Positions 52,000 to 63,300 of a DNA stretch of 64,000 nucleotides are shown in pieces. Each line of letters starts with the position of its first letter. Position 1 is the stretch's first letter. The stretch is from positions 104,423,948 through 104,487,947 of the forward strand of contig OX352773.1 in assembly GCA_947095535.1 (NCBI GenBank), in the 5' to 3' direction. A program made the translations under genes and the position numbers. This DNA is from Poecilobothrus nobilitatus (lineage: Eukaryota > Arthropoda > Insecta > Diptera > Dolichopodidae). The notes below the pieces were generated by a model. That model did not search any database. It saw only the letters and a list, made by a program, of their open reading frames with translations, and was not told the origin of the DNA.

Positions 52000-52818
52000 T
52001 GTTCCGTCAGCGCATTACATGGATTTACCTACAATTGAAAATAAGAAAACACAAAGAAACACATCAACAAAATATTTAAATTTATACTTATCTGAAATAT
52101 GGGAGTTGAATCGTCACCATGTCACCGAGTCATCAAGTCATCTCTCACCAACAATATAATGTATTAATATTCTGAAATATAATAATACAATATAATAAGA
52201 TTCTGTAATATAATAATATAATTTAGTATTTTGTTTATTACTTACGTGTTTATTATTTACTTACCTTAAATGTATGTGACAAATATTGTTATGTCACATA
52301 TTAATTCACAATAATTACTTTTTTTAATAATATTTCATTTCTATTGTTTCACTTAGTTAAATATTAAAATTGAATTATAGAAATAAATTATTAAATTATA
52401 TTTACATTAATTCTAATAGATGGCTCTGATCCATAATCATGGAATATTATTATAGAACATAATGTTAATTATTTCTGCACACTTAAAACTTATAATGTTA
52501 ATTATTTCTGTAAACTTCAACTGGAATGTGAAACTTTAAATAATTGTATATAAAAATGTAAACTGTTAAAACAGATGCGATTAATTATATTTTTTTTCTT
52601 ATGTACTTTAAATTATGTACTTTGAAATGATTTAAATTTTAAACAAAAGTCATTGACCTCGAACGGTTATATTTTAAACAAGTTGTAAAGATAAGTTTAA
52701 TGTTAGATTGTTTTAGAATTTTTTAGATCAATCGTTCATTAACTTTCGAAAGGAAAACATGTAAATTGTAATTTAGAAATAAAAAAAAAATAAAGTTTTT
52801 TTATTACGTATAAAAACA
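52000..52818 (+). repeat. BEL2 3' LTR
   Basis: 819 bp, identical in length to the 5' LTR; no difference was noticed. Confidence 0.93.
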
Positions 52819-55317
52819 TATATACGTATATAAATGTACGAAATGAAGATGGAGTATCATTTCAAGTGGAGTATGATATCAGTATGATGATATCAGAGTA
52901 TGATATCAGATTTCAAGTGGAGTATGATATCAGCTATGCAACGACTTGCATCACAATCTAGTGAATATGAAACATCATCGTATAAAATTAGTGATATAAC
53001 ATCCCCAACTGTTGATTTAGAACATGGTTATGTACGTCAACTGCAATTTGAGGGTATGTCATTTCCAGCACAGTTAAACGAATTACGTATTTTTGAAGAA
53101 ATTAATGATGATATAAGCATTAATGTTTTTGGATTGTAGTATAAGAATACACAACATCAAATTGTTGGATCTTTTTATATAACCAAAGAAGAAAAACTAA
53201 ATCATGTAAATCTACTATTACTTGAAAAAGATGAGAACTTCCACTTTGTTTATATAAAGCATATCTTGAAGTTATTACGGAGTTCTATAACATATCATGA
53301 ACATCAAATATACATATGCAATTCTTGTTTGCAACATTTCTATGATCCTCAACAGCTTATTATACAGAAGGAGCAGTGTACGAAAATTGTTACGATACTT
53401 CCCACTGAAGACAACAACACTCTAATATATAAAAATTACCAACAATGTATTTATTATAATGTACTTTCGATGATTCTTTGAGTGGTTACGAGGAGTTTGT
53501 AGGAGTTGATTGTGCTAAGGAGTTTATAACATCGTTGGTAAATAAATGCACAAACGTATTTCAAAATCATCACATGGCACCGAAATCAATGGCAAATCTA
53601 ACATTGGACGAAGAATTATACCAATTAACAGAGAGGAATTGTCACATTTGTAGTAAGTCTTTAGACTATATTGATAGAGTAAGAGATCATTGTCATTTTT
53701 CAGGTAGATATAGAAGCCCTGCACATTTTTCATGTAACATATTATATAGACGACCTAATTTTTTTCCTATATTTTTCCATAATTTTTCAAAATACGATTG
53801 TCATTTATTGTTTAGGGCCTTGAATAAAATTAAAGGTAATATTGCTGTTTTATGCCCTCAAGCCTTGACTCATTTTTCCGAAAATGTTTAGAAAAATTTA
53901 TGAACTAAATCCTGCTAATTTTTACACTGCACCGGGCCTTACTTGGGCTGCTATGTTAAAATATACAGGTGTAATAAAATATACAATTTTTTCCAAAAAG
54001 GAATACGTGGTGGTATTAGTCAATGTTCCTTAAGACATTCAAAAGCCAACAATAAATATATGGGGGAATATTATAAAAAAGAAGAAATTTCAACATATAT
54101 TGTTTATTTAGATGCAAATAATTTATATGGCTGGGCAATGTCTCAATATGTACCATATAAAAGTTTTCAGTGGGTTGACAATCCCGATAGTATTAATGTA
54201 ATAGAAATTCCAGATGATTCGGAAATAGGGTATGTTTTAGAAGTAAATTTAGAATATCTACAGAATCTTCATGATCTGCATAATGATTTTTCGTTTTGTG
54301 TAGAAAATAAAATTCCGATCGGTAGCAAAATACGAAAATTGTTGCTTGATCTAAATAATAAATACGTTATTCATTACCGAAATTTAAAACAATGCCTTCA
54401 AAATGGTATAGTACTTCAAAAAGTTCATAGAGCTCTAAAATTTCAGCAATCTGATTGGTTGAAAAAGTACATTGATTTAAATAACATGCACAGAACTAAT
54501 GCATTAAATAATTTTGAGAAAGACTTTTTTAAATTAATGAATAATGCCGTCTTCGGAAAAACTATGGAGAATGTTGACAAGAGAGTCAATGTGAAAATAG
54601 CTACTTTATGGGAAAGTGAAGGGAGACATTTGGGTGCTCGAGCTCTAATAGCAAAACCTAATTACCATAGTTCATCTAGATTTGCTGAAAATTTAATTGC
54701 AATTCAACTTAATAAAACCCAAGTTCCTTATAACAAACCGATATATTTAGGTTTCTGTGTTTTAGAACAATCCAAAATTCTAATGTATGATTTTCACTAT
54801 AATTATATTAAACCAAAATATGGTAATAGAGTTTCTTTAAATTATACTGATACCGACAGTTTCATTTATACTATACAAACTGATGATTTTTATTCTGATA
54901 TACATAAAGATTTAGCCATACATTTTCATACTTCTGATTATACTCCTGAAAATCCATACAAATTCCCTTTATTAAATAAAAAAAAAACTTGGATTATTTA
55001 AAGATGAATTCAACGGTAGAATTGTTTCTGAATTTATTTGTTTAAGATCAAAAATGTATTACCTTGAATCGTTTCAGGGTGATCAGGTAAAAAAGGCAAA
55101 AGGTGTGAAAAAATATGTTGTAAATGACCTAAATTTAAATAATTATAAAGACTGTCTATTAAAAAATAAAATTATATACAGAGAAATGAATAATTTTAAA
55201 TCATATTTACATGTAATTTACACTCAAAACTTAAATAAAATAGCTTTAAGTTCTTTAGATAATAAGAGATATATATTACATGATAAAATTCATACCCTTG
55301 CATTGGGGTCATTGTAA
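52819..55317 (+). pseudogene. polB: Element D DNA polymerase B, main part
   Basis: Continuation of the gene opened at 43435. First INVRNED at about 52840, then a region scrambled by a tandem repeat of tttcaagtggagtatgatatcag (52880-52925), then FKWSMISAM. LNELRIFEEINDDISINVFG precedes a stop (53137). Next a Cys/His stretch YICNSCLQHF, then the endonuclease-VII-like motif NCHICSKSL...RDHCHFSGRYRSPAH (53640-53730), and FFHNFSKYDCHLL. A deletion near 53880 removes the Exo III region. Palm: motif A YLDANNLYGWAM (54105), motif B LMNNAVFGKTMEN (54535), motif C YTDTDSFIY (54850). Frameshift near 55000; stop 55315-55317. It differs clearly from the polB of Polintons A and B. Confidence 0.82.
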
Positions 55318-55559
55318 ATTAAATTAATTTATATAAACTTTATTGTAATTATTGTAGACATTATGTAACTAATGCAAGCTTAATTTAAGGAAATTTATAA
55401 TTAAAATTATTAATATAGTTTTTAATGAAAAAACAAAACAAACTTTTATTATGAAATGCAAACCGTTTTTTACTTTTAAAAATGACTTTTTGAACACAAG
55501 TTTTACAGTATTAAGAATACTTGGATTTACCATAACCAAACTTTAAAAAAACTTTGCAT
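55318..55559. other. AT-rich spacer in element D
   Basis: Between polB and the integrase remnant. It may hold the missing integrase N-terminus in unrecognisable form; nothing readable. Confidence 0.4.
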
Positions 55560-55875
55560 ATCTTCACTCTAATTTATTTGTTCGTGTAAGTAAATTTAAA
55601 GGTATATTTGCAAAAGCTTATCAACCTAATTGGTCAACAGAAATTTATACCATAGCAAAAATAAAAAGAACTGATCCAATAACACACAATTTACTCGATT
55701 ACACACAAAAACCAATAAAACGCAGTTTTTATGAACCTGAACTTACATCTGTTAAATTTCCTAATGTTTACCTTGTAGAAAAATAATAAGAAAAAAAGGA
55801 AATCAAGTTTTGGTTAGGTGGCTTGGTTTTGATAAAAAGCATGAATCATGGATAAATAAACGAAATATTATTTAA
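55560..55875 (+). pseudogene. Polinton integrase C-terminus with chromodomain, remnant
   Basis: Reads VSKFKGIFAKAYQPNWSTEI, then KRTDPITHNLLDYTQ, FYEPELTSV, and after a frameshift near 55785 the chromodomain KGNQVLVRWLGFDKKHESW, stop about 55873. Very close to Polinton B's integrase (SKYKGNFAKGYQPNRSTEIF). The catalytic core is gone. Plus strand and next to the right TIR, the position integrase has in Polinton B, so it probably belongs to element D, although a fragment of Polinton A's relatives cannot be excluded. Confidence 0.75.
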
Positions 55876-56074
55876 TGAATAAAAATTTATAAACTTTTAG
55901 TAAAAAATGCAATGCTGTTATTTAATATTAAAAACAACTTTTTAAACCCAAGTTTTTTTTAATTTTTTTTGTTTACTTTTAACTTGAACTTGATCATGTT
56001 TTCAATTTGTATTTCATAATCACAGCTTATATTATTAACAATATAATTTCAACCGTTAACTCAAAGCTTTTATT
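55876..56074. other. AT-rich spacer, no gene
   Basis: Short A/T-rich run between the integrase remnant and repeat X2; nothing recognised. Confidence 0.4.
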
Positions 56075-57665
56075 AAAGTAAAACGAGGAAGAATACAGTT
56101 GCCTTTGTCAACTCTTAGATACCCGTACGAACCGTTAGTATGTTCACAGCCTGTCACTCTGCTCACAATATTATTTTTTTAATATTTTAGTATTTTAAAA
56201 TAATTTGGGTGAATTTTATAATTTCTAGAACTTATGGGTTGTACATATATTCAAACTATATGTTTATATGTACATTCTTCTAAAGCAGATTCTAACCTTC
56301 CACATAACGATTATGAATCCAAAACTTTTTCAAATATTCTATAGTACCATTTAATACTAAGCGGTAAATGTTTATTAAATTTACTTAGTACAAAATAGTA
56401 AATATAATTTTAAATATTATATTATATTATATTTAAATATTTCATTAACAGAATAATTTCTTATAAGTACAATAAAATACATATATGTATGTAAATACGG
56501 CACTATATAATATACATATATACTCTTATCATTCACTCACTAGTGGCATATACGATATGTAAATAAACATGATATTATATAAGTATGTATATCAATATCA
56601 TATAAATAAAAATTCTTCAAGCAACCGTTATGTTGTTTATTTATTTACATTTTTTTGTACTACGCATTATATCCTCAACAATTTCAAATTATCGACTAAA
56701 ACAAAATGGAAAAAATTCGTTAAAGAAATTTGTTAGAAAATTTAAAAGAATCAAGTAACTCTTTCGTCAATTATAAAGTAATCATATATTATTAAAAAAA
56801 AGTTGTTAACACAAATAAGAGTATAATGTTGAAGCTTTAATTTTTGTGTATTACTTCAAAAAAATTTTAACAGGTGTTCAAGTTACAGGTGTTTAAAAAT
56901 TGGAAATTTTCAGTTTTTGACCCCTTACAGCTCCTAAACGGGGGGTGATACAAAAAAAATTTCTGAAATGACTCAAACTTGAAAAATGACTTATTTTCAA
57001 AGATCTAACTTCTGTCAAAATTTCAAGTTTCCAACTTAAACCGTTTAGAAGATAGAAGGGTTAAAGGATTTTGCAAAATTTGAGTTTCGCATAACGGTAA
57101 ATTAAGACACCGTATGCCACAAAAATATATTTATTGTATATAAACTTTTAAAGCTAATAAAAGTAGTAATCGTTTGGCGTTTTCAAAATGAAGATATATC
57201 TTATACAACTTGTGCTATAACAATTTAAATATAGAGCTTTTTTGAACCTTTGGGGAGCTGTAGCTCCGTAACGGGTGGGGCTACAAAAAAAAGTTATTAA
57301 AAATAAAATTAATATTTTTGTGAGATCTATCAGCACTTAAAATTTCATAGCTCTATTTCAAAAAAAATGTGGGGATCTAAAAGTTAGGTGTTAGAGAGCT
57401 ACCCTAATTTTTGGTGCAAACTCAACCAAAAAAAGTAGGGAACCTACAAATTACTCCCAGAATTTTTTGTGTAAATTTCAAGATTCTAGCTTTCTTAGTT
57501 TTTGAGTTAGCGTGCTGACGGAAGGACGGACATGGCTCAAAAGTCTTAAAATTTTTTTGTGATCCGATCCATACCTTTGAAGGTATATGTAGCTCGCTTA
57601 TTTCGAGGTGTTACAAACGGAGGAGTAATTTTATTATACCCGATCCTATCGTACGGGTATAAACA
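56075..57665 (-). mobile_element. Non-coding repeat X2, full length, inverted
   Basis: Reverse-complement copy of X1 over its whole length: TATACCCG palindrome at 57640-57663, ATACCCGTACGA at the other end (56129-56140), and tail GAGGAAGAATACAGTT at 56085-56100. It lacks X1's GTCC microsatellite expansion. Lies inside element D between the integrase remnant and right TIR. Confidence 0.75.
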
Positions 57666-57914
57666 TATTTACCAAAAGTCTAATTTACATTGTATTACGA
57701 GAATAACAAAACGTTCCATTTAAAAATTATTTTGTATTCATTGTGTTCAAATCAAGTTTTAAAAACTTTTTCAAAGATTTTTCAGATAAATATTAAATCA
57801 AGTTTAAATTTTAATAATAAAAAATTGGTATTTAAACCAAACTTTAAACTTTTTTTTCAACTTTAAACTTTTCATATGTTTTTAGTCTAATTTAGAATAT
57901 TCAGCACTTTAAAT
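57666..57914. other. AT-rich spacer inside element D
   Basis: Between X2 and the right TIR; it contains TIR-like words (aaattggtatttaaacca) but no paired match in the left arm. Confidence 0.4.
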
Positions 57915-59741
57915 AAAATATTAGATCATTTTACTAATTTAAATAATCAAAGACATAAATTTTGTTTTTACTCATTCTTTATGCTTTAAAAGTATTTTGA
58001 TCATATTTATAAAAAGTTTATAAGTTAATAATTTTGCATAATAAATAAAAAAAAAAAAAAAAATTCATTTAAATTATGTTCATAAATAAAATTTGTTTAA
58101 GTTACTTTTATTTGTTTTTTTTCCATCCAATATTATAAAACCTTTTTATTATTTTTATATTAGCTTTTAAACTCTACATTTTCTTAAATATCATTTCAAA
58201 ACAATATGGGTTTTTGTCTACGAAAAAAGAACTCGTCAACAGAATATTTTTATAATAATTTTATTTTTATAATACATTCTATATTCTATATTTAAACCAA
58301 GCTTTATTTTAATATACTAAATTTTTAATGAAGTATTTAAACCAAATTAAAAAAATGAAGTGCTTGAATTTATCTGAATATTTAGCAATTTTAAAGCTTC
58401 TCAAAGATAAAAAAAATTCAATCCTTTTTACTCCAGCTTTAAAAACTTTTTATATAAATATTAACTTTTAATAAAATAAAAACTTTTATTAATAAAAATT
58501 ATTAAGCTTCTTAAAGATAATAAAAATTCAACACTTTTTAATCCAGCTTTAAAAACTTTTTATATAAATATTAAATCAAGTTTAAACTTAAGTTCCAAAA
58601 TCAATAAAACTTTTATTAATAAAAATTATTAAGCTTCTCAAAGATAATAATAATTCACCAAATTTTAATCCAGCTTTAAAAACTTTTTTTATATAAACAT
58701 TAAATCAAGTTTAAACTTAAGTTCCATAATCAAGAAAATTTTTTTATAATAAAAATTTTAAAACTTCTCAAAGATAATACCAAATTTTAATCCAGCTTTA
58801 AAAACTTTTTATATAAATATTAACTTTTAATAAAATAAAAACTTTTATTAATAAAAATTATTTAGCTTCTTAAAAATAATAAAAATTCTACACTTTTTAA
58901 TCCAGCTTTAAAAACTTTTTATATAAATATTAAATCAAGTTTAAACTTAAGTTCCAAAATCAATAAAACTTTTATTAATAAAAATTATTAAGCTTCTCAA
59001 AGATAATAATAATTCACCAAATTTTAATCCAGCTTTAAAAACTTTTTTTATATAAACATTAAATCAAGTTTAAACTTACGTTCCATAATCAAGAAAATTT
59101 TTTTATAATAAAAATTTTAAAGCTTCTCAAAGATCCAAATTTTAATCCAGCTTTAAAAACTTTTTTTATATAAACATTAAATCAAGTTTAAACTTAAGTT
59201 CCATAATCAAGAAAATTTTTTTATAATAAAAATTATTAATTTTCTCAAAAATAATAATAATTCTACAATTTTTAATCAAGCTTTAAAAACTTTTTTAAAT
59301 TTTTTATATAAACATTAAATCCAGTTTAAACTTAAGTTCCAAAATCAATAAAACTTTTATTAATAAAAATAAATCTTTAAATAAATTTAAAATATCAAAC
59401 ACATAAGCCTTTTACTCATACTTTACCACTTAAAAACTCCGTTGCAGCAACAGCACCATTGTTTTGCTCCTCTCCACATTATCATGCGCTTAAAAACTCC
59501 GTTGCAGCAGCAGCGCCATTGTTTTGCTCCTCCCCACATGATCATGTAAAATATCAAAGACACAAATCTTTTACTCGTACTTTACCGCTTAAAAACTTTG
59601 CCGTTTAAAAGTTCCACCATTTGCGCCGCCATATATTTACCTGGTAAGCTTTGCTGATTAAAAGCTCCGCCATTTGCACCGCCATATCTTTACCAGGAAA
59701 GCTTAAAGCTCCGCCATTTGCACCGCCATATCCTTACTACT
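57915..59741 (-). repeat. Element D right TIR with internal sub-repeats
   Basis: Inverse of 41199-42857 but about 170 bases longer. It carries additional copies of the ~200-base unit and three, not two, terminal ggtgcaaatggcggagctt blocks (about 59600-59735). Confidence 0.85.
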
Positions 59742-60262
59742 TGAATGAATGATAAGAGTATAGATGTGTATTATATAGCGCCGTATTTACATACATATAT
59801 GTATTTTATTGTACCTATAAGAAATTATTATATGAATGGAAATATTTTTAAAGAAATATTGCAATGTATGGCGATATACTTATAACAATATAAATATACC
59901 ATGTGCTCATTAATATAATATAATATTTAAAATTATATTTACTATTTTGTACTAAGTAAATTTAATATACATTTACCCCTTAGTATTAAATTGTACTATA
60001 GAATATTTGAAAAAGTTTTGGATTGATAATTGTTATGTGGAAGGTAAGAATCTGCTTTTGAAGAATGTATAAACATATAATTTGAATATATGTACAACCA
60101 AGTTCTAGAAATTATAAAATTCACCAAAGTTATAATTATACCTTACTAAAATACTAAAAAAATAATATTGTAAGCAGAGTGACAGGCTGTGAACATACTA
60201 ACGTTTCGTACCGGTATCTAAGAGTTGACAAAGGCAACTATATTCTTTCTCGTTTCTTTTTT
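59742..60262 (+). mobile_element. Partial repeat X copy (X3)
   Basis: 3' half of X, starting TGAATGAATGATAAGAG at D's right end and running to the conserved tail CAACTATATTCTTTCTCG near 60255. It abuts the Polinton A-type TIR. Confidence 0.75.
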
Positions 60263-60642
60263 TCTTTTTATTGATATTTTTTTTTCAACATTCTTACATA
60301 ACAATTAATTAATGGTTTGTTCTCCCTCTTCTTTAAATATCTGTCATAAAAAAAGAAATAAATGCAAACATATCAAAAATGCAAGCAAGAACATCTCAAA
60401 ATTGCAAGCAAAAATAAAAAGCAATTTTTCTTACTATTTCCATGTTTACCTATTACTTAAAACAAGTATACAATCTGATACAATCATTATAAACAACTAT
60501 ACTTGTCTGGCGGCCGCCGCCGCCTGTCTGTCCTATTTTTATGACATTAACCTACTTGCTGTCTGACCTAATTATGGTTTGACCTACTTCCGGGTGACCT
60601 TGACCTTCTGACCTGTCTGGCCCAAGTGACTACCTATCTACT
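60250..60642 (-). repeat. Polinton A-type right TIR
   Basis: Inverse of 3206-3620 (about 88% by eye), including the GC-rich GGC/GCC patch at 60509-60524, ending ...TGACTACCTATCTACT at 60642. The inner part of the TIR is cut off by X3. The 84-codon open frame across it (60312-60566) is a by-product. Confidence 0.75.
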
Positions 60643-60867
60643 AAAAATCTTGTTCAAATTAAAAAATTAACATATCATAAAATCTTAATCAAAAAATTTT
60701 AAACAAAATTATAAACAAAATATTTAAATAACTTGTATTAATAAAACAAACAGTTTTTATAAAAGAAACTAAATTAAAATTATTACATTATGGAAAATGA
60801 AAAATTATTAGAAATTAATTGTTAGGAAAAAAATTTCATCTTAATTAATAATTATATAATTATATAT
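60643..60867. other. AT-rich DNA, no gene
   Basis: Begins AAAAATCTTG, the flank of the Polinton A-type end. Nothing recognised. Confidence 0.45.
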
Positions 60868-61472
60868 GTTGAGGATATAATGCGTAGTACAAAAAAATGT
60901 AAATAAATAAACAACATAACGGTTGCTGGAAGAATTTTTATTTATATGATATTGATATATATACATACTTATATAATATCATGTTTATTTACAATATATC
61001 GTATATGTCACTAGTGAATGAATGATAATACTATAGATGTATATTATATAGCGCCGTATTTACATACATATATGTATTTTATTGTACTTATAAGAAATTA
61101 TTCTGTCAATGGAATATTTAAATATAATATAATATAATATTTAAAATTATATTTATTATTTTGTACTAAGTAAATTTAATATACATTTACCGCTTAGTAT
61201 TAAATGGTACTATAGAACATTTGAAAAAGTTTTGGATTGATAATCGTTATGTGGAAGGTTAGCATTTGCTTTTGAAGAATGTATGAACATATAGTTTGAA
61301 TTTATCTACAACCCATAGTTCTAGAAATTATAAAATTCATCCAAATTATTTTAAAATACTAAAATATTAAAAAAAATATATTGTAAGCAGAGTGACAGGC
61401 TGTGAACAAACTAACGGTTCGTACGGGTATCTAAGAGTTGACAAAGGCAACTGTATTCTTCCTCGTTATCTA
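60868..61472 (+). mobile_element. Partial repeat X copy (X4)
   Basis: 3' part of X from ttgaggatataatgcgtag to the tail GTATTCTTCCTCG at 61453-61465. The 5' hairpin part is missing. Confidence 0.75.
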
Positions 61473-61787
61473 TCTAATGACAGTTTGATGACTTTATTTA
61501 TAACGAGTTCTCAGTGTGTATTCATAATAAGAATTCGCAATATGTATATATCACATCTCCCCCTTTTTGAAATATGTACTAATATTTTATTTAGAAAATG
61601 TTTTAACATGTTTTGTAATTTGATAGAACTTTACTTTAACTTTTCTTCTTCTTTTTTTTTTTACAAACTATAAATTATTTACAAAAAAAACTTTTTTTGA
61701 TTAATGAATTAATATTTAAATTTTCCAATCGTTTAATTGATAATAAATAATTTTTGAGAGAAAAAAAAGTTTATTTTGTAATTCTTA
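61473..61787. other. AT-rich DNA, no gene recognised
   Basis: Unique-looking sequence between X4 and X5. The 93-codon frame 61392-61673 starts inside X4 and lacks recognisable content. Confidence 0.4.
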
Positions 61788-62968
61788 TCCGTCAGCCGTC
61801 AGCACGCTAACTCAAAAACTAAGAAAACTTGAATCTTGAAATTTACACAAAATATTCTAGGAGTAATTTGCAGGTTCCCTATTTTTTTTGGTTGAGTTTA
61901 GACCAAAACTTAGGGTAGCTCTCAAACACCTAACTTTTAGATCCCCACATTTTTTTGAAATAGAGCTATGAAATTTTAACCGCTGATAGATCTCACAAAA
62001 ATATTAATTTTATTTTTAATAACTCTATTTTGTAGCCCACCCGTTACGGAGCTACAGCTCCCCAAAGGTTCAAAAAAGCTCTATATTTAAATTATTATAG
62101 CACAAGTTGTATAAAGTAAATCTTCATTTGTGGCATACGGTGTCTTAATTTACCGTTATCCGAAACTCAAATTTTGCAAAATCCTTTAACCCTTCTATCT
62201 TCTAAACGGTTTAATTTGGAAACTTTAAATTTTGACAGAAGTTAGATCTTTGAAAATAAGTATGAGGCATTTCAGAAATTTTTTTTGTATCACTCCCCGT
62301 TTAGGAGCTGTAAGGGGTCAAAAACTGAAAATTTCCTATTTTTAAACACCTGTAACTTGAACACCTGTTAAAATTTTTTTGAAGTAATACACAAAAATTA
62401 AAGCTTCAACATTATACTCTTATTTCCGTTAACAACTTTTTTTAATAATATAGGGTTACTTTATAATTGAGGAAAGTGCTACTTCATTTTTTCAAATTTT
62501 CTAACAAATTTCTTTAACGATTTTTTTTGCATATTGTTTTACTCGATAATTTGAAATTATTGATGATATAATGCGTAGTACAAAAAATTGTAAATAAATA
62601 AACAACATAACGGTTGCTTGAAGAATTTTTATTTATATGATATTGTTATACATACATACTTATATAATATCATGTTTATTTACATATCGTATATCACTAG
62701 TGAATGAATGATAAGAGTATAGATGTATATTATATAGTGCCGTATTTACATACATATATGTATTTTATTGTACTTATAAGAAATTATTCTTTCAATGGAA
62801 TATTTAAATATAATATAATATAATATTCAAAATTATATTTACTATTTTGTACTAAGTAAATTGAATATACATTTACCGCTTAGTATTAAATGGTACTATA
62901 GAATATTTGAAAAAGTTTTGGATTGATAACCGGCAACTGTAAGGCAACTGTATTCTTCCTCGTTTTAA
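61788..62968 (+). mobile_element. Partial repeat X copy (X5)
   Basis: Starts at ccgtcagcacgctaactcaa, so the 5' hairpin is missing. It has an internal deletion near 62930 that joins ttggattgataa to the caactgtattcttcctcg tail, with the GGCAACTGTA word duplicated. Also deleted around 62126 relative to X1. Confidence 0.75.
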
Positions 62969-63300
62969 TTAGTATTTTAGTTAGTTGTAAAATTGTTATT
63001 TACAAATTTAAAAAAAAAATTTCTTATAATCTTATAATTTACATGTTCTAATTATTTTTTTAATTTATTTATTTTAGAAAACAGGTAGAATTTAGTTAAA
63101 TTGTTATTTTACTATTAAATTTTAATTATTGTTAAGAAAAAAAAATTCTTATCTTATAATTCATATGTTTTAATTTTTAATTTTATTTTTATTTATATAT
63201 TTTGTTTTTATTTTAAAAATCAGGTACAATTTAGTGCAAATACTATGTTTTGAATTTTAAGTTCCGTAAGCAATGCGAATTTCTTCTAATTACTTCACCG
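62969..63300. other. AT-rich DNA, no gene
   Basis: Two similar A/T-rich blocks (63010-63080 and 63130-63230) suggest a tandem duplication; no coding content. Confidence 0.4.

Larger units (their letters stand above)
44115..52818 (+). mobile_element. BEL/Pao retrotransposon BEL2, intact and young
   Basis: Complete BEL element of 8704 bp: 5' LTR 44115-44933, primer site, leader repeats, one uninterrupted gag-pol frame 46173-51551, polypurine tract, 3' LTR 52000-52818. The two 819-base LTRs look identical on direct reading, which indicates recent insertion. It splits polB of element D. No 5-base target duplication is evident (GCCTG on the left, TATAT on the right). A short extra TATATACGTA lies at the right junction. 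Confidence 0.93.
41199..59741. mobile_element. Polinton-like element D, split by BEL2 and X2
   Basis: Bounded by long inverted repeats starting AGTAGTAAGGATAT and ending in the inverse ATATCCTTACTACT, i.e. AG...CT ends as in Polintons A and B. After subtracting BEL2 (8.7 kb) and X2 (1.6 kb) the element is about 8.3 kb and holds a GC-rich repeat, polB and an integrase C-terminus, all plus strand. No capsid gene is seen, so it is internally deleted or a reduced lineage. A direct target duplication is not visible: the flanks (CGTTCA and TGAATG) are inverted X sequence. Confidence 0.65.
3206..60642. mobile_element. Polinton A (outermost element, heavily nested)
   Basis: Proposed Polinton/Maverick whose left terminus begins AGTAGATAGATAGGCACTTG at 3206 and whose right terminus at 60642 is the inverse, AGTAGATAGGTAGTCACTTG. 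Both have the AG...CT ends typical of the family. Flanking hexamers are AAGAAT (3200-3205) and AAAAAT (60643-60648), one mismatch from a target duplication. Between them lie A's polB and integrase, a decayed capsid cluster at 27.9-31.0 kb, and many later insertions (LINE, Polinton B, G2/BEL1, Polinton D/BEL2, X repeats). The left part, 3206-31050, is well supported as one element. Pairing with the right end 57 kb away is inference; the right TIR may belong to another copy. Confidence 0.5.

Noticed and set aside
57154..57336. Short minus-strand frame with a hydrophobic start
   Set aside because: Inside repeat X2 and interrupted in other X copies.
60312..60566. 84-codon frame with Ala-rich stretch
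   Set aside because: Lies wholly within the Polinton A-type TIR; alanines come from the GCC repeat.
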